Assembly: GCA_037954665.1 (NCBI GenBank)
Contig: JBBMOL010000038.1
Coordinates: 4,712,001 to 4,776,000, forward strand
Length of the DNA: 64,000 nt
Direction: 5' to 3'
From: Laguncularia racemosa
Lineage: Eukaryota > Streptophyta > Magnoliopsida > Myrtales > Combretaceae
Positions 21,856 to 34,065 of the stretch are shown here, in pieces. The translations under genes were made by a program, and so were the position numbers. The number at the start of each line of letters is the position of its first letter. Position 1 is the stretch's first letter. A model generated the notes under the pieces. It worked only from the letters and a program-made list of their open reading frames with translations, did not search any database and was not told the DNA's origin.

Positions 21856-23813
21856 TCATGGCTCAGTCTTCACCTTCATATCCCCATTTGGTAGGACAGA
21901 TTGTGATTGTGCCAGTCGTTTTGCCTCCTGAATGATCAAAGTTTATATTAATGATAACCAGAACATTTAGAAACATGCAAAAATTTGATCAGCATGGTTC
22001 AATTGAATTTTTCTTGGTTGGACCCTATTAGAGCAAAGTATACAGAAACTTTTCTCTAATAGGGCCCACATGGATCATGTTAGACTCTTTCAACTCCAAC
22101 CGGCTTACATCATTTTCTCGTAAGGATCAATCAATGACTAGGTCTTCACTGCATTAATCAGCCTCAGTCCAAAACCTCAGAGAAAAAAATACCTTTGATC
22201 CTAAAGTTCAAGGTTCCAAGACTTATCAACATCTATCATGAGATAGCCAATGCTTAACCACTTTGGCTACACTCTCCACCTTTTTAACTTTTCTGCAAGG
22301 AAGGGAGGACAGGAGGGGACAAGAGGGAGCAGTCAATCTCCATTTTAATGATCTAATTTGCCACCGTCCAAAAACTTATGGAAAAAAAAATAACTTCTTA
22401 TCCTAAAGTTCCGGATTCTCAATTTTATCAAGATTTAATTCAAGTCTCGTGTGCAAGTCCTTTACCTGGTCCTGCTACATGTCCTGGGAAAAGGAAAATT
22501 CTGGCAAATTTTACAGGAAAGGAAATAATGACAAACATAACTAACATTACTACCAAGAAAAGCTAGAGGTACCAATGTCTTCAGACAACTCACTCCCATC
22601 AGAATTTGAGCATATGAGGAGTACTTACACCTTAACTTTCTTGTTAATCCAACCAATGTTACAAAGACTTTAACCTCTAAGACAACCATGTGCCAGCAAA
22701 TTGCATAGGGCATCGGTTGTTATGATTTTCAATACATGCAAAGTTTAGTCAATGAACTTAACCCTAAACAAATGATCTAGTTGATGAAGCTACTTACTGG
22801 TACATATGAAGATATGTTGCAATTATAGACTAAAACTCAAATTTAGCAATCTCAACCTAGTCCTAAATATGAATTTTGCACAAACATGATATTATTGTAG
22901 CAGGAGCATCCAAGTAGAATTTGCCCACCTTCTAACCCTAGGCATTTTCTAACTCGCAAAGCCCATAAAAATTTTTCAGGTACCAAGAAGGAAATTAAGG
23001 GGAAAGACAATGCAGGTTTAGGCATAGCGATGCAGACTTACAGCAGCAGAAGCAGCTCGTATTTCTCTAAAAGATTCAACTTCTTCAGGAAATGTTTGTT
23101 CAAGTTCCTCCAAAAGATGTTTGCGCAAACTCTGATACAATGGAAGAGTTAAACAGGACTAGATAAGTAAAGTCTGACTGGCAATATTTGCCTTTCTTAG
23201 TGAACTATAAAGCTATCAGAATTTAATGTCACCTTAAAGGCATCGGTTTTTCCTTTGGTGTTTTGATTTTTTGCTATGCAACTGTTGATAACATCTCTCG
23301 TGAACTCATCTGGATTCTTTCCATCATCAATTAGACTGAAAAGGAAAGTTTCTTGCAAGTAAGTAAAAGTTCATTTCAAGGCCCTGAACTAGATGGTCAA
23401 ATACTAACTCACTTCAAGACCTCCATTGGCACCTGAATGTTGCACTTTTCTGATAACATAACCATATTGTCAAGCTCAGTGACAAGAGAGTTTCTGTGAA
23501 AGCAGCCACTCCATCAATTGAATGCAAAGATGTGAAAACTACACAATATCTAAAATTAGATACCAATGCAAATAAGTTCCAGGAAGATACATGTGCTCAA
23601 GGAGAGGAAGTTGAAAAGCAGCATTAAAGGAAGAGACGGTCAAGTAGAGCCAGTGAAGGAGACCCAAAGTTTTCTGAATAGAGTTGATGACCTGGTTAAG
23701 GTTTTGCTTTGGATCATCTGACACAGCCGAAGTAATTTCACTGCTTTGGGGATTTATCACTCCATTGCCACCTGTCACCCAGAAGCTGCCGGTGTATTCT
23801 GTGAATTGTCCAT
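21856..23813 (-). CDS. MED10: Mediator subunit 10 (MED10), five coding exons, apparent frameshift near the start
   Basis: Coding exons on the minus strand are 23813-23591, 23493-23413, 23335-23233, 23131-23042 and 21927-21856, all with GT-AG introns. Conserved blocks include QNLNQVINSIQKTL and LYLTVSSFNAA (exon 1), CNIQVPMEVLN across the exon 2/3 joint, IDDGKNPDEFTRDVINSCIA (exon 3), LLEELEQTFPEEVESFREIR (exon 4) and EAKRLAQSQSVLPNGD (exon 5). MED10 belongs to the middle module of the nuclear Mediator complex, which links activators to RNA polymerase II. The natural start at 23813 (MDNSQNTPAASG) runs into TGA at 23777-23775. The MED10 frame resumes 2 nt out of register, and the exon sum of 569 nt is 2 nt more than 189 codons, matching the usual length. 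Conserved residues also differ (LLHW, QLPLLEH). It may be a pseudogene, a sequencing error, or may start at 23877 in the downstream frame. Confidence 0.85.
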
Positions 23814-25747
23814 ACTTTAATTTTTTTTCACCTCCCAAGCACACCAAAAATTCTCCCTGGCAATTGGAATTTATCAAGAAGATTAAAAGGTAATTTCATT
23901 CAGGGAAGAAACATCTAAATATAAGAATTCATCCCCAAAAAAATCTAAATATAAGAACACCAATGCATGATATATTCCATTCACAAAACCTTATATTATA
24001 GACTGCTATCTTCTAGGTGCAGAATATAACACATCACAAAAGTTGACATCAAACAAAAGATTACAGAAAAACTAATAAAAAATTCAATTCTCATACTGAA
24101 AAACTGCTTTCTCAATTAGGCTGAGGATTAACTATGAGAAACCTCAAAAGAATATCCACAACTTGTTATCCAGGTCATTGACAACCTTGCTATGGAATAA
24201 TTCTCCATTCATCCTAATTGCACATCAAGCCCCTGCAAGAGTAATATATATTGAAAGCCGTTCACATGCCTTTACAAACTATCATATTAGGATGCATTCA
24301 TGTTTCTGCAAACTAGTTGTTCCAAGAAAATATTATTCGTGGAATTGTTTTCCAAAGGAATAAGTTAATTTATGGCAAGTGTCTACAAATAACTGTAGTG
24401 AAATTGTTATATCCTCCAAGGCAAAACAGTCATCTTTACATGCACAAAATAAAAAATCAGATGAAATAAGAAAACATTGCTGAGGATGTGATTATTAAGA
24501 TTAGTTTTCAGTGTCCGACCAACCTGCTTAAGGCTGATAAATTAGATATTTTGCTGAGTTTCCATCTTAGATAGCATGGGTTTCTTCCTAATTGATAAAG
24601 TATTGGTAGACATCCATGCTCCTCTAATCTTTCTTATGTAGGACTAGCACACAAAGATGCAAGATCCTTGTTAGGTTTAAGAGTTTGCGGAAGTAATTCT
24701 GTTTGTATGTGGTTTTTCAACAATTCTTAACCACAGCAACTAGTATATGGGTATTGAGACTGAAATACTTGAACAATTCCCAAAAACAACCTAAGGGAAA
24801 TGATTAATCCAAGATAATTCAAACAGTTAGGAGACCAATCGGCAGTTACTCGAGCAATCAAGAGATTAAAGATAAAGCAAACACATGGCCAATGCCCTTG
24901 CAAACAGGAGATTAAGATATCCTTTTTATGTCATAAACCTAAAATAAATTAAGCATGTCAAGACAATTATACGGGACTTCTATCCCAAGCACATACAGTA
25001 AACTCATAGACATGGCAATTCCTCACTCAACACAAGATCTCTATTCAAACCCAAGACATTTTGAAACAAAACCAGAAACTAACATTGCTCATCTTACCCA
25101 ATTGATGACATTAATTGGCAAGGTTACAAATGGATTATTATTCATGTTTAGACAATTTTATGCATTTTTAACACTAACTCGAATTCAGCACAATCTAAAA
25201 CAAACTTATGATGTAATAATACCAATTCCCGTTCATACAAAATCCGTCAGAGACTGTAAACAAAAGTGAAAACTGAACACAACAGTCGGGACTCAAGTAC
25301 AGGGTACGTTCGAATAATCCTATTTTTATGCGTATATCTTATCAAAATCCGATGTTAGCGAAAAGTCCTTATCCGTCTCATAATCAAGTCTACCCCGAAT
25401 CAGATTTTAAAGGTCATCCAAACGAGTTATGGAAGCATCCAAGTTCCACGCTTGATCAGAAAGCTGAAGAACCTTCACTAAGCAGTAAGCACACGAAGAA
25501 CTAACCCAAAGCTAAATCCAGTACTCTCTATTAGAACACAGTCCAAAATCAAATTGAATTCACCTGAAGACGCATACGGTGCAGTTATGTGGAAACTTGT
25601 CAATCCTCGTGGGGTTAAATTTTCAGGAAAAAGCAGTTGGAAATTGAATCACTAGAAGCTTCGGCTTAGGGTTTTGCATAATTACCAGTTAGGAATTACA
25701 GAAAATGGAGAAAAACAAGACATCGAGACAGTGAGATATTAAATTAC

Positions 25748-25815
25748 CTGGTCTAGGGCTTTTCGCGCACGGAGAGAGAGAGAGAGAGAGAGAGGGAGAG
25801 TACACTATGGCTTGT
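25748..25815 (-). other. Probable 5' UTR exon of MED10 with (CT)n tract
   Basis: On the minus strand a CT-rich stretch is followed by GCGCGAAAAGCCCTAGACCAG and then a donor, gtaattt (donor at 25747-25746). Pyrimidine-rich 5' leaders ending in such words are typical of plant genes. A splice acceptor (TTGCCAG) just upstream of the MED10 start, near 23859, would join to it across an intron of about 1.9 kb. The transcription start is not determined. Confidence 0.45.
25772..25795. repeat. (GA)n microsatellite
   Basis: About 12 GA units, in the probable MED10 5' leader. Confidence 0.9.
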
Positions 25816-25829
25816 GATTTAAATAAGTA

Positions 25830-28511
25830 CACAAATTCAAAGAAATAAAGTATAATTTTACGATTAGATGATAACATTTATCTATTAGCATTTATCAATT
25901 TGATAATAATTGAAAAAAATAAATGTATCTAAATATTCTGTTATAGTATTGTTAATTTACTTGGCCGTAAAAAAAATTATTAATCTACTAATGAATTTTA
26001 CTTCTGGAATTTTGAATTTGGATCGATGATTTGAAGAAATAAGAATGAGTGGCTTAAATATTAAATTAAATGTATGAATAAATATAATTAATTTGTTATT
26101 TTAATAAATGACATTGATTAAAATCTAAGTACAAAAATAAGTAATTATATGCCTATTTTTTTAATCTTAGAATTTGAAAAATTTTACAAAATGTTTGACA
26201 AGCATTGTAGTTTAGTATTTTTGGTTTACGAGTTTATAAAGTAAGTTTGATATCACACGCTATTCCCCCACTATATTGGACAACTCTTAAGATTAAATAA
26301 AATAAAATTGTTTAATCAAAACTCCAACTAACAATTCTTTTTAATCATCACACCATTATCATTACCATTGTTATCATTGCCGCTATCCTACTAACACTAC
26401 ATCAACTTTATTAAGACCGTCGATACCATTGTCATTATCACTATTATTACCACCATTGTCATGACCATTACTGCCACACCTCCACATTATCAATACAATA
26501 CCATCGCCTACTAATAGTAGTATCACTATTGCTATATTATTAATGGTCTTAGCTCTATCATATTTTTTGTTTCATTTCTTCTAGAACAATCACAAACACT
26601 TTTTTTATTCTAGATCTACTACCAGAAATTCAATGCATAATCTTAGCATTCAATGTGTATTCTTGAATAATCACATCATATACCACCACTACTTCACTAC
26701 CATTACATTAGTTACCACTACCAAAGTGGTAACTTCACTATTATTACCATTGTCGTAATTGTTACAGTAAATGTATTATTAACAATTGTTGCCCTCACAA
26801 TCACTACTCCATCATCATTATTACTATAAATCAATTAGTGCATATACAATCACACATTATATTAATTATTGACATTTATTAAAAGTAAAAAAATACATAT
26901 CTGTATAATTTTAAAAACAGAACTTAACTAGTAACCTGTTTTACAATTCAATAGGAATTGAATAAATATATAATAACTATTATATATCTATTGCATTTTT
27001 TTTAGTTGATAAAAAAGGAAAAATGAAGAAGAAAGGAATAAAAAATAAATTGTCCAACTCTAAAATTCCTAACCTTTTCCACTTTCCATATTCAATACAT
27101 ACTCAATACAACTTACAAGTAAATAGCAATTATGATAAAGATGATAAATGTGCTATTAAATAATAATTTATGATTTGAGAATATAATTTACTATTCAATA
27201 TTTTTTCATAATAACATATTCTATGTTTAAAATTTAACTAATGCTAGCAATTTTATATGGAATAATAAGGGAATGGTTCAACATGTAATAAATATTACAA
27301 ATGACTATCCACATGAATAGATATTTCATTCCCTTCATATTCCATATGATGTTGTTATTATGATATTTAGTTACATTTTAAACATCGCAATAGCTGAATT
27401 ATTATTATCTAAAATAATGAATAATAGCTAAGACTTTTATAACTTAATAGTATGACACTAGTCTCTGGAGTGGGATGGACTGGGTTCGAGTTTCTCTTCC
27501 CTTATTATAATCACTGAAAAAAATGATAAATAGTAATTCATATCCCTACCCTTGTGAATTGCTATTCAATTATTCATTCACCATCTTTTCATATTCTTAT
27601 CTTAGAGACATAGCATCAATAGACATTAGAAGAATGTAATAGATATTGTGCTATTATTAGGGGCATAAAAAATATTTTACTTTAATTCTAATTAATTCCC
27701 TACTTTTTTTATATATCACCTAAATAGTGTAAAAGGCATGTAACGGTTATTACAACTCTATTATATTCATGCTGAATTACAATTCAATTTCTACTTTATT
27801 CTTTAGTAAAATGAACAGGTTATATGTGGTTAAGTGTATGGTTTTGTTAACATGAGATCTTTAGCTCAAATCTCAAAGGAACCATTTTGCCTTTTTAAAA
27901 TTGCATTATTTTATATTACTTGAATGACAAATTCGTTTTTTTTTATCTTTTTTTTTTCATAGTAATTAATAACATTAATTGTAATTTATGCAAAATTATA
28001 ATAATATTATTGATTATTTTCTTAAAAAAAAAATTCCTCTCCATTTTAATACTAACTAATGTTAGGATGCATTCGCTAGAAAAGGAAAAGGTAAGTTTAG
28101 CCTCCCAACTATAATTCTAAGTCTATTCGTGCTTATGATAGTGATAGAAGTAATGCAGTGGCGATGATAGCAATAAAGGCAGTAATAAGACTCCGATAGA
28201 ATGGAAAATAGCATATATAAGATAATCATCAAAATCACTATTTTAGTATATAGTACTTTTGCATAGAGAATAATATACAACATAAAAAAATCATGTATTG
28301 TATTTGGTATACCAAACATGGTATAAGAAACTCATACTATATTATTCTCCTTATACTGTATTGTATTCTAAAAACTAACACTATCTCGGTATTTAGAAAA
28401 AAAATTATCACTATACATATTAGTTGTACTTGACAAGTTATTTAGTACATCTATAACAAGCACTTCACATCTTTTCAAAAAAATTGTGTTATACATATAA
28501 TTTATATCTAT
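25830..28511. other. Intergenic, AT-rich, with a degenerate triplet tract
   Basis: No gene seen. Holds the triplet tract at 26330-26830. Around 28130-28200 there is a short stretch of the complementary type (GATAGTGATAGAAGTAATG). Confidence 0.5.
26330..26830. repeat. Degenerate triplet-rich tract (ACC/ATT/ATC)
   Basis: About 500 bp composed largely of three-base words such as ACC, ATT, ATC, ACT and GTC (for example CACCATTATCATTACCATTG) without a fixed order. This resembles an old, heavily mutated trinucleotide satellite. It has stops in all frames, so it does not code. Confidence 0.65.
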
Positions 28512-28959
28512 TGATAGAGCATTTTGGGCATGAACCCCAAGACCTAAATCAACTTGTCTAGGTCCTCATCCAAGCTTTATGTGCCTAGGTCGACCTCTTC
28601 CAAACGGTTGAGATACAAATTTGTTGATACCTCTCAAAATAGATAAGTACAAAAGCTTAAGACAGATAAGGAAAGAAGTCAATTAAAGATACACTCTCCA
28701 CAATATTTGGAAAGAATCTCAATTATTAATGCACTTATCATATTAAAATTGCCCTTAATCTCTATAAATAAGGTTGTAAACTACTTGGTAAATGACTTTT
28801 CACTCCCGACTTTCTATATTCTATATTATCAACCTCTATAAATTTATGCTGACTTGGACATCGAAGTGCGTACGCCAAAGTAATCTTTGGTACCCTCCAT
28901 AGCTTAATTTCTTCTCTTTTACTAGTGACTTAGCTACTGAAGGAAAACCCAACACAACA
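28512..28959 (+). mobile_element. Solo LTR-like fragment
   Basis: Starts TGATAGAGCATTTTGGGCAT, comparable to TGATAGTATATTTTGGAC at 16851. It includes a TATA box (CTCTATAAATAAGG) and the leader word GACTTGGACATCGAAGTGCG, and ends AACCCAACACAACA. This is the same general LTR type as the element at 16851-18982. The flanks TCTAT and GTATT do not match as a target-site duplication, so boundaries are uncertain. Confidence 0.55.
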
Positions 28960-29641
28960 GTATTAAAGTAATTATATATTTTACAATAAGTACTTAAAGA
29001 ATTTATATGAGATTGATATAATTAAACTTGTACGACATATAAAATATATAAACAATTATATATCATGACATATATATACACAACTATCTTGAACAAGTAC
29101 AACTCAATATGGAAGATATACAAAACTATTAAGGACATGATGCCTAGTCATGTTTTTCTTCTTCTTCTTTTTTCCCTTTTCATTTACTTTTAAGATATAT
29201 AACAATTATTAGAGTAAATAATTATATGATAACTAAAAAAGATGCTATGGTGAAAATTTCAAAGAAAAAATTTAAAGAAGAAATTTCAATGATAGATGAT
29301 TAAATCATGATTTAGTTGATAGTTTATATTAAAACCTTTTTTTAAGTCATTTGTTGTCACTTATCCTAGTGCCATTTATAGAATAGCTTAGAAAAGCTTA
29401 ATAAAAACAAAGTGAATTTAGGATTTCACCAAGTGTGAATCACAAAGAGGAGTGGCAAAACTATGAAAGGATGTATATATTATTATATTTTCCTATTCTA
29501 AGAGATAATTTTAAAAAGTTTTCGAATTTTAGGACAAGGGGATTAACTTCCTTTAAATTCATCCCCGAATACAAGGAAGGGATAAGGTAAGTGAGATACA
29601 TACAGTAAGAGCAGAACACTTATCAATAAGTGGGGTTGGCC
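28960..29641. other. Intergenic, no gene seen
   Basis: AT-rich sequence between two LTR elements. Confidence 0.5.
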
Positions 29642-29646
29642 AATTG

Positions 29647-30206
29647 TGATATGGGTTAAACCTACTTATTATGTATAATGGATTGATATGACTCACGATT
29701 CAACAAAAATATTACAAATAGTAATTGTAACCGTAAAGAAAATAGTCACTACAATATATTAGATTAAATTGATAAGACTGAAACAAGAGAAAACAATCTC
29801 TAAAACTCTCACAAGTGTTCTTTTAGTGAATAAAAACCAACAATTTCTCTAAAATAATGAAATAACACTATATATACCAACCCTAAATCTATTGGCGTAA
29901 GAGTAAATAAAATAGAATAAACAAAAAGTTCCCTGCATGATCTTTATTGTGTTCACTATTCATGGGCGTGCACTTGGTCATGATCTTCTCTTACTTCTTT
30001 TAACATCAATAACATGAGTTTGAATCTCCTGTGGGTGCATGTGTTAATGTTCACACTTAGGTACACAAGCGTGTCCTTAAACATGAACCCCTCTATGATT
30101 TCCAAAATGCTTATTATCTTCATTCCTTGACTTCTAAACTAAACTTTCTTGATTCTTAGGCTTCCACCTATACTTTCTTTCCCCTTTAGGACCTTAATTT
30201 CTATCA
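29647..30206 (-). repeat. 3' LTR of the gypsy-type element
   Basis: 560 bp, parallel to 40443-41024 (for example GATTTCCAAAATGCTTATTATC in both). Divergence is obvious by eye, indicating an old insertion. Confidence 0.85.
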
Positions 30207-30825
30207 CTACCTTAGAAGTGGTGAAGATTTGCCCTTGAATCTTACTTCTTCCTTATAATAGACTTTGCATAAGAATTTCCAAAAATTTTGCAATGAACTC
30301 GCTACATAAGAATGTTTTGCTTCTTCTTTTGCTACTTTTTCAAAAAGATCTTTTGGTCCTACTTGATTTTTTTTCGTAACATTGGCAATAAAGTAATTTA
30401 TTGGTTATCCTTCTGAAACGAGTAAGAATTGGACCTTACATTATCGATAATGTTCCTATTATACTACCATGATCTTCCCCATAGTATATGTGTTGCATCC
30501 ATAAGAACTACATTACAAACAATAGTGTCAGTATATTTCCCAATGGCAAATGGAACTCATACCTATCTATCAACAAAAACTTAAGCCTTCTCATTAAACC
30601 ACTTCAAACTATATGGTGACACATGTGGAGTAATTAGCAAACCCATCTTCTTCACCCACTCACTAAAAGCCACATTAACACAATTACCACCATTTATAAT
30701 CATGGAACAAATCTTCCCTTTTCACTACACATCAAGTATGAAAAATATTCTCTTGCTGATCTTAGTTTGAGCTCGCCTCAACATGTAGGATCTTCCTTAA
30801 CACTATACTCATTACTGGTCCATCT
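30207..30825 (-). pseudogene. Gypsy aspartic protease remnant
   Basis: Reads on the minus strand as ICSMIINGGNCVNVAFSEWV, then PHVSPYSLKWFNEKA and VFVDRYEFHLPLGN, the retropepsin region that follows gag in plant Ty3/gypsy elements. The active-site motif expected as D(S/T)G is NGG here. Stops and frameshifts follow, down to a KSSKRRSKTFLCSEFIAKFL tail before the 3' LTR. Confidence 0.75.
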
Positions 30826-32852
30826 TGTCATGCCTCGAAACCACTATGACACTAACAATTTACCATATATCCTACTTAAGTGGAATACATAAGGCTATGC
30901 TTACTAAGTAGGTTTCTAAACTAATTTTAAGACCTTAAAATTGTTCTTTAGATTTTAAAAATATTTCGGCAAAACATTGAATTTTTTAAAATATTTGATA
31001 GTTATTGGTCATAAAAATGCATGGTAAAATAAGAAAAGATACAATCCATAAGTAACAAACCATGGAGCCATAAGTGACTCTCAATAAGTTTCAGTATAAT
31101 TGAAAATATGAAAATCTAGTTTAAACATAATAGATCCCAATCATAAAAACGATCAATGTTGTCTATCTTTATGATCTCATCCTATATCTCCTCCTCAAAG
31201 CTATAACTCAACAAGTCGTACAATAGATTAATAAAATTCTCACCTTAAAAAAAAAAAGGTAAAGAGGGAGTGAGCCATGAGAATCTAGTACACAATAATA
31301 CAAACACATACACGCATGTTGAACAAGCCTACAATTAATGTAATAGTTAATCACTTCATTCAATTAATTATCTTAATTAAACATCCAGTATGGGAGTACT
31401 CATGACTCCGAACATCGCGACAAGGAGCAAGGGGTTTGATTCCTTTGTAACAGACATTAGGGGTTAACAAGAGTAGCTAGACTCCATGTTGTCAAAAACC
31501 ATGTACCTAAGTAGCTTCGTTTAAGTAAACCCATTGCTATGTGGTCCTCACTGATCACAGCTCAGTTATATCGTATCGTCCATCAAAACCCATAATTCCG
31601 GACAACTCTTGATATACCTTCTCTTTGTCTACAATGCTTGTTATCCAACGTGTTTTCACTAATCCACTACATACTAAGCCACCTTTGGTAGCTTAAGCAC
31701 CTAACTACCATGTCATTTCGGGGTATATATTCGCAACCATAATCCTAATCCAAAGTTTGTTACTTGCTAGCTCAAGTAAGCAAACACAAGTAGTAAGCAT
31801 TTACTTTTTCGGGTTCATCATTAATCAGGTTTAATTTTCTATCATAACACGCAACAAGCATGTTATTGCATACCCAAAAGGTCGACGATCCCAAATCGCA
31901 ATTCGGTTCCAATTGCGTCAATTGAGTTGGTTTTGTACATCAAAAGAAAATTATAAGTCAATTGATTTTTCTAAGTAATTGAATCCTATTCTAGGTTTGC
32001 TTTAGGCTACTTAAGGCCCATATTAATTACAAGCCCAATTAAGGTTATCTGGTTTTAATTGGCTTTTAGCTAATTGTGCCCGAACTATTTAGAATTTGTT
32101 TAATTAAACCTAATAAGTTATTTGAATTTTAAGCCTAGCTAGGTCTAAGGCTCAATTAGGATATTTGAGCCATTTAAGTATAGTGGGCCCAATTATGTTT
32201 GAAATTAAGCTTACTAGCCCTAATTAATTTAGTTGAGTTTAGATATAATCACTAATTACAATTTAAGTCAAATTAGATTAATTTCATCTATTTTAAATTA
32301 ACCTAAGTCTATTTTATTTACTTGGTCTCATTAGTTGTGTCTTAAGTTTAAGTGATTCATTAAGTTCCATTAAATTTCCATTTTATGCCTTTACTTAATT
32401 TATGGCCTTAATGGGTTTAAAGCCCAATTAACTTTAATGTGTTTATTAAGGCCTATTTAGGATATAGGTCATAAAGTTTAATGGGGCCAAGCATGTTTAG
32501 GTCTTGAGCCCATTTAAGTTTTATTGCAATTAGGTAAGTCCATTTTATTTCTTAAAGCTAAGTCTAATTTATTTTCATTAGTTAATTTGATTCAAGTCTT
32601 CAATTGGTTTGAGGCCCAATTGAGTTATTAATTGTGCTAAAGCACATTTGAGATATAAGTCTTAGGAAGAAAATATGCCCAATTACATTTTAAATTTGAG
32701 TCTTAAGCCCCTTTAAGTTATTAGGTTCACATTATCGTGCTAAGTTTTATTTTGGCCCAATTGGGATGGTTTAGTTAATCAAGCTCATTTAAACAAATTA
32801 TGTTCAATTTCATAGGCCACTCAGGGGAGGGTAAGAGGGTGGTCCTTAAGCC
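30826..32852 (-). mobile_element. LTR fragment related to the LTRs at 4824/6007
   Basis: Begins TGTCATGCCTCGAAACC at 30826, similar to TGTAACGCTCCAAAACC at 6007. It shares further words in order: GAGGGAGTGAGCC, ACACATACACGCATG, and GGGAGTACTCATGAC (31391-31405). So it is a diverged copy of the same minus-strand LTR family. The far end is missing; it stops at the hAT terminus at 32853. Its distal part is a degenerate repeat array (31980-32830). Confidence 0.55.
31980..32830. repeat. Degenerate tandem array around GGCCCAATTA
   Basis: Words of the form (A/G)GCCCAATTA recur about eight times (for example near 32028, 32188, 32420, 32612, 32674 and 32755), with GGATATAGGTC-like and TTTAAGTTTTA-like words between them. 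Related blocks are about 190-300 bp apart, suggesting a unit of roughly 200 bp that has diverged heavily. Confidence 0.55.
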
Positions 32853-33795
32853 CATGGTTGTCAAATTTACGAGTTAACTTGTACATTTCTACAAGTTTAC
32901 TAGTTTGTGAGCATATTCCTTATTGGTGTGCATACAAAATTGGTTTGAGAGTAAAATTGTAGTAGACTCGCAATTGAATTGGTGGAATCGTTAAAATCGC
33001 AAGTTGGAATCTGTTTCAACTGATTCTAGTGGGTACTGCAATTTCTAGTCCAAGACTACAATGGGCCACCAAATTTGAAAGAAGCCCAGCCCAACTTTCA
33101 TCAGTTATCAAGTTGGGGATCATTTCCATCTCCGTTCATACTTCAGTGTTCCACGACCTTTGTTCTTCATCTTCAATTCTTCTTACTTCTCAATTCTTAA
33201 TTTCTTAGTTCTCAATTCACTTCTCACAAGTTACAAGTCATGGTCACAAACTTACAGTCTCACAGTTTTATCGTGTCACGTATAATACAAATCTTAGTTA
33301 GAAGTCTAAATTAGCATTTTTTTTTATTTGATTCTGGACACTGGAGAGACCAAAAGATATCAAATTCTCATTTCTGTTTCAAGTAATCAAGTTTTGTCCT
33401 TCTCCTAGTTGAACTCTTTTACTTGGTTTTTCTATTTTATTTTTAGTGGGTATAACTCGTATAGATTGGGTCGATGATCATATTGGGGTTTGTAACTAAC
33501 TCCGAGGTTTTTGCTTATGATGTTAAATCCAAGGTTGTTATTATGGGTATTTTCTGTTTGACTATTGTATTAATTACCTATACTTGATTCGCGATTCCAT
33601 TTCCCAATTCCTTTTTTAGGGCAAGTAATGGATTTATTGTAAAGGTCTCTGGTTTTCTAATTGGTGCTTATAAAGGGATATGGGTCATTCAACTATTGTT
33701 ATACTTTTGTGTTATCCAGCTTACATTTTCTTTTCAGATGATGAAAAATGAGTGGATTTATTTTCGAGAAATAATGATGTAATCTAATCATTAGA

Positions 33796-33950
33796 GCCAA
33801 TTTTTAAAGGTTACATAATGAAAATTTTCTTGCTTTGTAAAAATAAAACAGTTCTAGCACCAAATTCATTTAAGCCAATTTTTAAGGCTTACATAATGAG
33901 ATTTTTCTTACTTTGTAAAAATAAAACAATTCTTACACCAGATTCATTCA
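33796..33950. repeat. 78-bp tandem duplication (2 copies)
   Basis: GCCAATTTTTAA(A)GG-TTACATAATGA... is repeated at 33796-33873 and 33874-33950 with about ten differences, in the 5' noncoding part of the hAT element. Confidence 0.85.
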
Positions 33951-34065
33951 TACTTGAAGTTATGTCTTCCTTTGGGTTTTCCCTGATCACCATCATCATC
34001 CATCTATAAGAAATTTTGCACATAGGCATTCGACATAGTATGGAGGATAGAATATCTATATGAAG

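Noticed and set aside
30821..30825. CATCT as a target duplication of the LTR fragment at 30826
   Set aside because: No matching CA-CATCT was found at a plausible far end; the far end appears to have been deleted.
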